From Jacaranda mimosifolia (Eukaryota; Streptophyta; Magnoliopsida; Lamiales; Bignoniaceae): a stretch of DNA of 64,000 bases. Numbering within the stretch: position 1 is the stretch's first letter; every line of letters begins with the position of its first letter. The notes below the pieces were generated by a model. The model saw only the letters and a program-made list of their open reading frames with translations. It did no database searches and was not told where the DNA came from. The stretch spans positions 41,526,501 through 41,590,500 of the forward strand of contig CM032117.1 in assembly GCA_018894105.1 (NCBI GenBank), written 5' to 3'. Both the position numbers and the translations under genes were made by a program. This document shows positions 10,463-21,373 of this stretch, one piece after another.

Positions 10463-12455
10463 ATATTTTAACAATGTATATCATATGATTAGTTAAGTCA
10501 TGCAAAATTTAGTCTTGACAAGGTCTTCCTCATCTTCTGTCATTCCAAATAAAAAAATTAGTTTGATTCTGCAAAAGATTATTTGGTAAAAATAAACATT
10601 ATATATACATATATATTTCTATCCTGTTGCCTTTTAGAAATAATTATTGAAAGTTGGTAATGCCACATCATTATTTTAACTGAAAAATAATTTATTTAAA
10701 AAGGCTATTTAAAGAAATAAAATTTTAGTTGATTCTTTTTCAATACTCCTAATAGTGCTATCGATTGTATATCCTTTTCTCTTTTGACCCCCTTTGTGTC
10801 TCTTAACTAAGTAAGGGTAAGAAATTTTCTTGGATTTGTAATATATTATGAAAGCATATTTCGCTATTAGTTCTCAAGAAAATAAAATGTGCACATAATT
10901 ATATGTAAGAATGAACCAAAATATACTTCAAATATATATTTATATATATATACACAAATAAATGTAAAGGTAAAAAAGTTAAATAAACTTAGTTTATTCT
11001 TTTTTATTATCATATTAAATATAATATTACATTTGAGTTTGACAACTATTTTAATTAATATATAGTAATTCTTTTTTCTTTTTATTATTGAGGTAGAACA
11101 TATATTATGAATGCATTTATGAAATATTATTTTTTTTCTTTATTAATTAAACATGTGATTGTAAGACTTTTTTTATTGTCATATTAAATTTACTATTACA
11201 TTTGAATTGAATATATATTTTGATATATAGAAAATAATTCTTTTCTTATTTTTGAGGGAGAGCACAAAAGGAATATACAAAAGTATTTATGAAGTATCAT
11301 TTTTCCTCATCAATTGATTTTTTCTTAATTGAATGCAATTCAATTATAAATTTTTAGAAGTCTAATTAGAATAAATTTAATTTAGTTGTAATTTACCATA
11401 CAAACATATTTACTGAATGTGATAGTAATAATCTCAGTGGATGGGAGTATAATTTAATTGCTTAACTTTAATTTAATTGCTATTTTATATAAGTCCAATT
11501 AAATATTTTGGTAGGAGGATAAATTTCAATATACGTAATTACATTTGCTAAGTAGGAAATTTTGATTTAATTAATTCTAATATAATTATCTTCTACATAT
11601 CTAACTAAAAATACACTTAATTTGGAATAAATATAATAAATACAATTTATATACAATTGATATATATAAATTTGCTAAGTGGAAATAAACTGTTTTTATT
11701 ATTTTCTATGAGTCTAATTAAAAATAAACTTAATTTAACTATTACTATTGTTGACTATGTGTATTACATGTGATAACATATGAAATTACTTTTGCTAAGT
11801 AGAAAATTTATTTAATTAATTTAAATATAATTATTAGTTTCTATAAGTCTAATTAAAAATATATTTAATTGTAACAAAAGTAATAAATACAATTATATAT
11901 ATTTGATGTATATACATTATTTAAGATGAAAAACTTGGCTTAATTAATCATATATATCATTTTCTATGAATCTAAATACAATGTATATAGATGTAATGTA
12001 TATACATTATTTAAGTGGAAAGACTTGATTCAATTAATTATAGTTATTGTATTAAATATGATAATTTTATTAGAGAAGATATTTTTGTCCTCACATAATA
12101 AGGAAGAAACCACTATATTCATTCATACTTTTATAGGTAAGTATAAGTATAGATAGATAGATATAGATATAGATATAAAGCCATGCTACGCGAGTACAAA
12201 ATTCTCAGATACATCTTTCTGAAACGTGCCTGCTAACCTTCACAGTGGACAGAAGCATACAGAACAACACACTAAAATGAAGAGCAATAGTTGCAAATAA
12301 AAGAGAAGATAAATGTTCATTCTAGTACATGTTATTGCAAATGACCAACAATGCTTCTGTTTCTCAAGACAGAAAGAAAAAGAGTGAAACTGTGATCTGT
12401 CACTATTGATCAGAGATGAGCCTCGCCCACGGCAAACTCTTGCCCCAAGGATGCA

Positions 12456-15400
12456 CTATAAAGGCATTGAAATACCTGCAAACATTCAGGAAAGCGAAAC
12501 ATTGGATCCGTTTTTTGAAGTCAGTGTGCATTGCGATTATATGCAACAAAATTTATCATCACCCCACCCCTTTACATGGGCAGGTATATGTTGTATCAAC
12601 AACAATGTTGATACTTGATAGTATAAAGATACTTCAAAAGGCTTGAACATCATAATCCACCAGAACATAATACTGCACCTATCAACTTTTAAAACAAGAA
12701 AATGCTAATACAACAATATTTTCTTTTAATGGTTGTTAACACAAGAAAACACATAAACACAACATAAAGGTTGAAGAAATGCGGTTTTCACTTTGGATTG
12801 GCTATATGCATAGAGTGATTTTTAGTTTAGCAAATTCGAAGGAATATTATCATAAAATCAATCATGAAGCGAACGGATTAAAAGTTACTCAGCACATAAA
12901 TTCAACATGGTAAAATTCATACTGAATCTTAAAAGGGTTAAACAAGCATGAGACAAGGGCTATCCTCTCAATGAAAATCTTTACCAGAGAAGTGGTGGGC
13001 ACAAAAAACTCAACTATAATGGTTGCTATCTTAAAAATGAGGAATTAAGAAAACATTCGACACCTATAACCACGGCTCGCAGGAAGATTGTGGAAAGCGG
13101 AACGGAGATTACCGTTCCAGTTCCATCGCTATGTTGCGGGTCACGGACGTTCCATACATAATTTAAAATACTTAAAATTTTCTAAATTTTTTTTAAAAAA
13201 TATTAAAATATATAAAAATGTCCATTAACTTTGATATTATATAATTTTGGATATCAAATAGAATACATAAACTTTATTACGATATTGATAATCACAGTTA
13301 AATTTTTTCTAATCATTTTATATAAATTAGTATATAATTTAATTATAAATGTTATATTTTTTCTTATAAAGATTAATACTTTTTAAAAGTTAAAAAATAA
13401 AATATTTTATATATCAATTCTTTACATATTATTATTCTCCTTTATGAATTTGATTTGTTCAAGTTGCATATGATTAAAAGTATAATATTTCAAAATTATT
13501 ACATAAAATACAAAATTATTATATTTCAAGCTAATATAATTATGATATTTAAAACTATTTATAATAAATTATATAAATATATATACTATTAATAAAATTA
13601 TATTTAAATAAAAAATAATTAAAGCAATACATTAAAATGAATAAATACATAAAAGAAGTTCATCAAAAGAAAGAAAAATAGAAAATAAAACAAAAAGAAA
13701 TGTCCTCCTATAGCATCCCTTCCTTTCCCTTGCCACTTCCAAGCAGACTCAACTTCACCACCATCAGAAAACCTTCCGCGTCAAGAAAGGGGATTTTAGC
13801 ACCCACATGCCGTGATTCAAAGAAGATGTTTTCAACATGTTGAATTTGTAGAATCCATTGATTCCCAGCTTTTCCCCTCAATTCATCCCCCTTCCTCCTT
13901 AACTTTCTTTTCTAATTTTCTTCCTCGTTCCGATCGGCGTTCTGTTTTCAAATGGCCTGACGTTCCAATAAATAGGATTATCATGGCGTTCCAACTGATT
14001 TATCGGCCCATCGCGTCCGTTCCAAACTCATAACCGTTAACAATTGGAACAACGGAACGCCTGCAGCTGTGCTGGTGCCAGAATGCCCATTCTGGACGAT
14101 ACATTTTGGCGAACCATGCCTATAGCCACGATGAGCAGTTTACAAAGTTAAGTTATTGACTTTTTCCATCTACATATGTGCGTTTCAAGACATTTGAGTC
14201 TGCAGCTCTGGCATCCCCACTAGTAACTCACAGAGGTCCTTTTATTGGTCATTAGAAATGAAAGGATGAAGCAGCATAAGCAATTGCAGCTTCCACAAAA
14301 ACCATCCTAAATGTAAACAAAACTGAATACATTGGTCTCATGAAACTCAAGCTTTTTTTGGGTATCACCAAATATTTTTGCGCCAGCCCAGCAGCATGTT
14401 TCTGCAATCCATTACCTTGTCTTTGCAAAAAAAGTTTCACCATGTCTTGCAGTATACAATCACTAGCAATAACAGCAGCTTGTAATTTGTGCAGTATATT
14501 AGATGGACCGAGTAACAATCACATAACTACTCACCAAGGTAACAACATCTTTCACCATAAATAGCATTGTTTCAGTTGGACTATCCTTAATCCAACGTCA
14601 CCATCCACCTTTTTGTGCCTCAGTTGAAAACCCAACCCATGCTTGTTGGTACTTATTTGAGAGTTCAAAATGTAGAAGAATAGAGAAAGCAAGAATGGAA
14701 GAAACACTCTAGCTTGAAGCACACAAGCACAAGCAAAATTGCACAGTGGAAAAGTATTCCCAGGAATTTTTCTTGCTGCGAAATTGTTTGTTTTATGTTT
14801 TCTACACAATCTCAAAACCGATGAGCTTACAGTATATAGACACTCATAATCATTATAATTTGTGACAATCGAGATTGTGGCACTCTAGTGTCTTAAATCA
14901 AGAGTATTCAGGTTAGTTAGAGTAGCATCCTACAAAGTACAACAATTTGTTCTACCTGAGATTCTCTTCCAAGTGTAAGGCTTGCCCCAACTCATGCCCA
15001 TATCCAAAACTCGCAATAATTCTCCCTCATCAAAGAGATATGCACTAATAGACAGGGCGCCACAAATTGGGATTATACAAAAATGTGGTATACAAGCATC
15101 AACACCATCATGATAATGACTGGTCATAGATGAGAACATCAGATTCATGGTTGAGTAGCTTTCTTTTGCTATACTTTTTGGCGTACTATTTGATGCTTTT
15201 GTTACACCTTGATCAAAGGCTTGGAAGAAGACCCATTTATGCGTTTGAGATTCCAAAGGTAGAAGGGTGAAAAGAATATATGATTTCTCTAGTTTAGAGC
15301 CTTGAGCAAATTTGATCTATGTTTTAGTGGACTCCATGAAGCTTTTGTTGCATTTTAATATTTTACGTACATGTATACTATAAAATTATGTCTGTGCAGT

Positions 15401-18400
15401 AGGCAATACTCACTCAGAATAATGACCATGCATCATAAATATGTTCTTGGATGAATATTCAATTATTCACATAACTGAACTACACAATCACATTATAAGT
15501 GAACATTTATTGTGAATTACTGTAGCCACCTTTTCACAAAAGGCTGTTTTGCTTGGAACCTATGCCTCATTCTGTGCATTTATGAACCCTCTTGTTCAAA
15601 GGATTCATAAACATACTGCCAACAGACACACGTCTAAGATTTTGACAAGAATATAAGCTTTCTTGTATAAAATCACTTGGATGAACAAGCATTATGCAGC
15701 GCAATTACATATACATGTGAATGTGACAAGGAGTGCAAAACATGATCACAATAGCGCATGGTTACTAACGGCGTGCGCCTCGCTCGCCTGAGGCGACCAG
15801 GCAAGCCAGGCACAGCCTGGACGCCTGGGTTTTGCTGGGCGAGGCGCCTGCACGAAGGCGCCCATGGGCGGGCGCCTTGCTGCGCCTCGCCCAGGCAGTG
15901 AGAAGGGCCGCCTGGCCCGCCTTGCTGCTAGGGTTTAATTATATATATATATATATATAAAAGAAAGAAAAAGGAAAAATTCCAAGAAAAAGCCCTAGTC
16001 AACGTAATAAAGAAACAGCCTGGCCCACTCCCATACACAATATGCACTGCGCCCAGACCCCCTCAGCCGGTTCACCGTCCCTCGTCTCCGGGTGCAGTTT
16101 TTTGTTTGTTTCTTCCTCTTTTTTTAATTTTTTTGTTTCTGTTTTCTGTTTTTATGAATAAAAAACAAAGTTTTAAGTCTTCTATTTTTATTTAACTTAT
16201 TTTAAACTAATTTTTATGCTTTTGTTTTCATTTTTAATAATTGATTGTGTTTATTTTTTTATTCTTTTTACTGCTTTTGTTGCTGTTTTTAAATTTTCTG
16301 TAATTATTTCAATTTTTTTTTGGCTGTTTTTTGTTATTCTTTTTTCTATTTTTGCTACTTTTTTCATTTGTTTTGTTTTATTCATACTCTACTCTAAAAT
16401 GACTATACATATGATTATCTATTGTTAATTGACTATAGATTAGTATTTTTATGAGTTATGAATGAACTTTTGAAGTGTGAACTTAGATTTTTTTTTAATA
16501 TTATTTATATGTCCATATATTTTTTGAAATTTTCGCACTATATATATATATTTTTTTATATATATATATTTTTTAAATTGTCGCCTTGTTCGCCTTTTGG
16601 CCGCCCGACTCTCGCCTTAAAAATGGGCCTCTCGCCTCTCGCCTCTCGCCTTTAATAACTATGCAATAGCGTGCAATGAACTACTGTGTTTTAGTAGTAG
16701 CATCATTCATCAAAAAGAAACTTTCTTTCACATGGAACTTCTACCTTATTTTAATTAGTTTTCTTCATGCTCTGATTCATAAGGCGGGTAGATAAGCCAT
16801 CGCCACTTGTTCAAAACTCCCAAAGACATAGGTATAAGCTCTCTCCATCCTAAGGCCAAACTAATTATGCACAGAACATGATCTATTAAAAGTCCTAAAT
16901 CATCTATGCTATGTTTTATTAATGCATTGAAATTGTAAAAGAATTTCAAACACTCTAGACAGTCTCTCATGATCATAAATATATGCCAAGTATACTATCA
17001 TTATGACAGGACTTCCAAGGATAGGACAGAGAAATTTTATGTGTATTCTGTAGCTAGAAGCTTAAAAAGAAACTGAAAGTTATACCGTTCGGAAAGATTC
17101 CAAGGACTCTGCTTAAAATTCTACTTTTTCATTTTGTTCACTTCTTTTTTTGTCTGGGGAGGGAGGGGTTGGTAGCAGAAACAATTTGCCACAATTGACA
17201 GTGCATTACAAACAGTTATGTGGCGACATTTGAGCTTAACCCATGCATGTGTTATCAAGCTTAAACAAGAATCAGTCATGGTAGAGCTCAAATAACCCAT
17301 ATAGTGAATGTCCATGGTAAACATGGTAGCCTCCATCGTACCATAGTTTTATTCTGCATCAAACTTTAATTGTTCTTTAAAATTTTTAACCTTGTGTTGT
17401 ATGTCACCAAATTTTCAACCTTCTTGTTCAACAGGAGATTTTATAACCCTATTCATGGCATGTGGGTGTGGTCATTAAGTCAAGAACTTACAGCCTGAGA
17501 CTGAATTTTGCTTTCCTTAGCATAAAATTATAAACCCATTTGGCTACACTCACTTGTATTTTCTAGCCACCCACAGTCATGACACTGTCTCACTCTAGCA
17601 TAATGATAGATGCTTGTGTCAAGTGATTGTAAAATAGCAGATAGATTGGCATACATTTTTACTACCTGGTAGGCGTGAGCATACTCTTAACAATACAAAT
17701 GGAACAAGTTCAGATTTCAGAAGAGACCTAGATGCATCTGATTACTTAATTTATTTTCTTCCATACGCTGAAATTATTAAAGAATTTTGCGGCTGCAAGT
17801 GTGGGTGAAAGTTGCTCCAATGGCTCACAAGTGTAATACACAATTACAATCAAGAGACCTGTTCATAATGAGTGATAAAAGACTCATCACTGTAAAATTG
17901 TTATTCACAACGAAACAACTCCTTTCTTTTGAAGCTATTATTCATCTTCTTTTTAAAAGGTTCAACAGCCCAACTCATGCCTACTGTCACATGTATAAAC
18001 TTCCAAAAAGACAAGAGAAGAGATAAATGTAAACTTTTTTTTTTCCATTTATGGCGGGAAGTTTAAGAGCACTATTCAATTATGCTATGAGAATGGGTCA
18101 AAAGAAAGACCTTATCGTGTTCGGCCATTTGTTTTGTGTTTCTTTCACAACCTCAAAATTGCAAAGTTTTTCATTGTGGTGACTGCAGTAACCAGTCACT
18201 CACAGTTATGACCCGCATTAACACTTGCCATCAGTGACATCTATAAATGCCAGATATAGAATTAATATACAGGCGCAATTTTTGAATGACCATCCACCCC
18301 ATGATAAGAGTAAACTATTCAACGCAAGCAGCATCCTTCATTACATTGTTTTTGCATGCACAAAATATTCTCCAAAAACAGAGGATACAAAAAGATAGAT

Positions 18401-19999
18401 GATTCCTCTACCTCAAGCCCCCGTTGAAAATTTGGCATCAAAATAGGATATGCTCCACTAGTTATTTGTTTTACTTGTTATCCACGATTTAAGCAAGAGA
18501 CAAAAACAGACAGATGAAAAGTTCAAGGGCAGTGTTCAACTATACTGGGAGATAATACTCACACCAGTAATTGTTGACTTCAGGACTCCCTATCTGATTT
18601 ACCTTAAACAAAGAATTACAATTTAGCATTTCATAAGAGGAGACCTCTTTCCAAGTTAAAATTGCTGCCTTCCAAAAATATACCTAGTACCTACTTAAGT
18701 TTTATGACATGAACTGCCACGCACTATAATGTAAAAAGCCATAAATTAAAATGAAGATAGAAAAATAGGATTCTTGTGCTCCATACAGAAGATAAGCACA
18801 AACTGCCATAATAAGTTAAAAGTCCTAAGGAAAGGCTTTTAATTTGGAATCAAGGAATTTTCTTTCACAGAATAAAGATCTTCAGATGTTCTATTATCAT
18901 TTTTACTTAATGGAAGAAAAGGCTACGATATATCTTAAATTTATTCTGGCGAAAAGTCTCCACAGACAAGGCTGGTTGCATTTACAGGCTTCTTTCCATC
19001 GGTTATGTTATAAACAATGGCACAAAGACTAGGCCCAATACTATAGAATCTTCAGTGAAATTACTAAAATGATCTTTAGCTTCACCTTCACAGCAACTGA
19101 GAGACAAGGAAGCAGTCCTTATCGCCAATTGAATGCCAAGCACATCTACTTATCATTTGCTTACTAACATATGATGATGCTAAAATTGATAAAATTTGGA
19201 TTTGTACATTTCCAGTATATTTGAAATGTCATGCAGTTTCAAAGTCAATCATACGAGTTAGCAAGGCACAACAAATTGTATTTGAAAAATTATTCCATGA
19301 GACCGTACATTATTATACTGATCATCGATATCATCATTCAGTCTATTGCATGTAGTGATAGTGTAAAAGCATTTCAAGTAAACAATTATACTTCTATGAC
19401 AAATAGTCAACAAAGAGATAACCACTTAGAAGTCCCATTCCCACATTTCAAATGCAACAGAGTAATTCATAAAGTACATACAATAATCTCAGAATAAATT
19501 CAAAACCAAGACGTGGTAACAATATAAAATAAGGATATACATACACACAAGCATCAAAAGAAGTGCATAAATTCAACTAAAAATAATGAAGAAACACGCA
19601 CCTTGAGGAACTAAACCCCATGTCTGCGACTCAAGAGACAAGCTTGACCGCAATCGGGCGGAGGCAATTGCACTGTGCAATGGCATCATCGTCTCCAAGC
19701 TACTGAGTTCCACCGGTAACCTAATAATCCACCCGAACACATAACAAACAATTAGATAACTACCTATATTATACAAAAATATAAATGCCTGCTCGTGTTG
19801 GCGCATAGCGCACATAATGAAGGAAAATCCCCATTTCTAACCGTGACATGAGAGAAAAACGTTTGTGAATGGCGGACTTAGAGGCTGCATTAAGCAGAGA
19901 AGCATTGTTGGACAAGAGCGAAGCCTTTTTAGTGTTGAGCCTGAGAGCAAGGGGCTGTAGTCTAGATGATAATCTAGAGACGATTTTCGAAGACGCCAT
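12456..19999 (-). CDS. NFD6/NOXY2-family small mitochondrial protein, three coding exons
   Basis: Model on the minus strand: exon 1 19999-19842, exon 2 19720-19602, exon 3 12475-12456; 297 nt, 98 residues plus stop. Introns are GT-AG and the reading frame is kept across both junctions. Residues 1-53 (MASSKIVSR... to ...RFSLMSR) are rich in Ser, Arg, Lys and Leu and lack acidic residues, as expected of a mitochondrial presequence. Exon 2 encodes LPVELSSLETMMPLHSAI followed by SARLRSSLSLES and WGLVPQG, the conserved core of plant NUCLEAR FUSION DEFECTIVE 6 / NONRESPONDING TO OXYLIPINS 2 proteins. Exon 3 adds only ISMPL and the stop, a tail I recall from this family. Molecular function is poorly known. 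An in-frame ATG at 20108-20110 could extend the N terminus by 37 residues; the MASS start fits the family better. Reading through the exon 2 donor would instead end in ACFFIIFS. Intron 2 is 7.1 kb and hosts two MITEs. Confidence 0.85.
13071..14118. mobile_element. hAT-like MITE (GGAACG-word family) in intron 2 of the NFD6-like gene
   Basis: The ends are CACGGCTCGC on the left and, as the complement of the right end, CATGGTTCGC. The flanks CCTATAAC (13063-13070) and CCTATAGC (14119-14126) differ at one of eight bases. Words GGAACG and CGTTCC recur at both ends around a very AT-rich core. Two open frames inside (about 13812-14033) have no recognisable product. Confidence 0.78.
14127..15748. other. 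Intron 2 sequence of the NFD6-like gene
   Basis: Moderately AT-rich unique-looking DNA within the long intron. Several open frames of 70-110 codons occur on both strands, but none shows a conserved motif or start context, so no gene is called. Alternative last exons of the gene could be hidden here; this family often varies at its 3' end. Confidence 0.5.
15757..16663. mobile_element. hAT-like MITE (GGCGCC/CGCCTCG-word family) in intron 2
   Basis: A perfect 8-bp duplication CAATAGCG flanks it (15749-15756 and 16664-16671). The ends are CATGGTTACTAACGGCG and, as the complement of the right end, CATAGTTATTAAAGGCG. The left 150 bp is extremely GC-rich with repeated GGCGCCTCGCC wording and the right end carries CTCGCCT repeats, while the core is T-rich. 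This extreme base skew is unlike the intron around it. Confidence 0.9.
16672..19601. other. Intron 2 sequence of the NFD6-like gene, proximal part
   Basis: Intronic DNA from the right flank of the MITE to the donor at 19601 (GTGCGTG on the minus strand). No additional exon can be supported, and the open frames present are short and featureless. Confidence 0.5.
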
Positions 20000-20350
20000 T
20001 GTAGGTGGTGCAAAAGTAGAAAAGAGGCTACTCAGCTGTGGGGAAGAAATGGGACAGGGTTTTACAAATGAGTCACGACAAAGCAGCACAGAACGATACC
20101 GTATTAGCATGCCGTGTGGTAAGTAGGATGGAAATTGGCTAGGTCGGGTTAGGTTTTGATTAACCGGTTAATTCATCTAAAATTTCTTTATTTTCTTTTA
20201 TTTTATAGTTTATTTCTCACTTGATTTTTTAAATACTAAACTCTCTACTCTTTCACAAAACTTTATAAATCACTACTCAAATATTTGAGAAAGACTTCAA
20301 TATTCTTGTACCTAACCAAAATAATAATAAAATAAAAAAAAGCAGATAGT
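20000..20350 (-). promoter_or_regulatory. 5' leader and upstream region of the NFD6-like gene
   Basis: Sequence immediately upstream of the ATG at 19999 on the minus strand. The first ~110 bp stays open in frame with the coding sequence and is GC-richer, as expected for a leader. Beyond about 20150 it becomes AT- and TC-rich. A clear TATA box could not be chosen. Confidence 0.4.
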
Positions 20351-20640
20351 CAGTTTTTTTCTCTCCACTCAAACAAATGACGACTTTTCTTCAAGAAGCA
20401 TGCGTTTTTCTTTTTTTTTGGGAAACTGTCTTCTCCTTTGCCAAACAAAAGGCATGAAAAACGACCTCTCCTTTGCCAAACAAAAGGCGCGAATAGACGA
20501 GAGAATGAAAAAGGAAATTGACGCGACAAGGGGGGCAAAAAAAAAAAAAACTACTTCTCTGCAACTCTACGAAGATGGAACCAAGAGCGCCAACAGAGAG
20601 TGAAGAATGGAAGGAAGAGAACAAATGACATAAAGGTATG
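20350..20640 (+). other. Possible 5' exon and leader of the Ulp1-like gene
   Basis: A purine-rich stretch ends in ACATAAAG followed by GTATGT, a good splice donor near 20635. It would serve as a first exon for the downstream protease gene. The inference rests on position and donor only. Confidence 0.3.
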
Positions 20641-20879
20641 TTTTCTGCTTCTCATTTCGTGGATTTTGCTTTCTCTTAAAGGTTTGTGATTTTTCAGTTT
20701 TACAAGTTTTGCAAGTAGATTTTCTCATCTTTCTTTGTTTGAACTCTTTTTTATTTGTTAAAAATTTGAATCCATTTGTTATATATATGATTTTTGTTGT
20801 AATATTTGAAAATCTCTTATTTGTACTTGAAATGCATGAAAGTTATACTTCACTTTCTTGAGTTTTATACTTCTTGTAC

Positions 20880-21320
20880 CTGAAATTATACGTTGAAATT
20901 ATCTGAAAGTGGTAGTATATAATCTATTTATCTAAAGTACATTTTACAAGAAATTATAGTACAAAACATTCAACTTTTCAGTACACATTATCTGAAAGTG
21001 TTAGTATATAATCTGTTTATGTAAAATATATTTTGCAAACAATGGTAGTACAAAACATTCAATCTTTCAGTACACTTTATCTAAAAGTAGTAGTATATAA
21101 TCTGTTTATCTAAACTACATTTTACAAACAATTGTAATACAAATCTGTTGATCTAAAGTACATTTTACAAGCAATTATAGTACAAAACATTCAACCTTTT
21201 AGTTCACATTATCTGAAAGTGGTAGTATATAATCTGTTTATCTAAAGTATATTTTACAAGTAATTGTAGTACAAAGAATTCAACATTTCATTATACATTA
21301 CTATAAGTGGTAGTCAAAGG
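20880..21320 (+). repeat. ~89-bp degenerate tandem repeat upstream of the Ulp1-like exons
   Basis: About five units share GGTAGTATATAATCTGTTTA, ACATTTTACAA and AGTACAAAACATTCAA. The AGTACAAA core recurs in the other arrays of this MULE. Confidence 0.8.
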
Positions 21321-21373
21321 CAAGACATAATGAGGTCTGCTCTCGTTGCTCTCCCTAATATTTTCAAACTAAA

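Larger units (their letters stand above)
7620..12178 (-). mobile_element. Decayed Helitron, minus orientation, 3' part lost or unrecognised
   Basis: Read on the minus strand from 12178 downward, the sequence follows the plus-strand Helitron at 49365-54000 over several kilobases. It begins with a run of CTAT and the landmark CCTATAAAAGTATGAAT, passes through the same AT-rich repeats, and later shares the phrase AATATCACCCAAAAAT (near 8685 here, 52691 there). Near 8001-8290 it reaches Helitron replicase relics. The exact 5' TC and the 3' CTAG end were not found. It is interrupted by the MITE at 9710-10462; removing that restores the alignment to the other copy. Degenerate tandem units occur around 10960-11340 and 11400-11950. 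Confidence 0.72.

Noticed and set aside
12406..12646. Two overlapping plus-strand frames
   Set aside because: Antisense to the terminal exon and 3' leader region of the NFD6-like gene; no start context or motif.
16216..16428. Hydrophobic 70-codon open frame resembling a membrane protein
   Set aside because: T-rich core of a hAT-like MITE; Phe/Leu/Ile arise from T-rich codons only.
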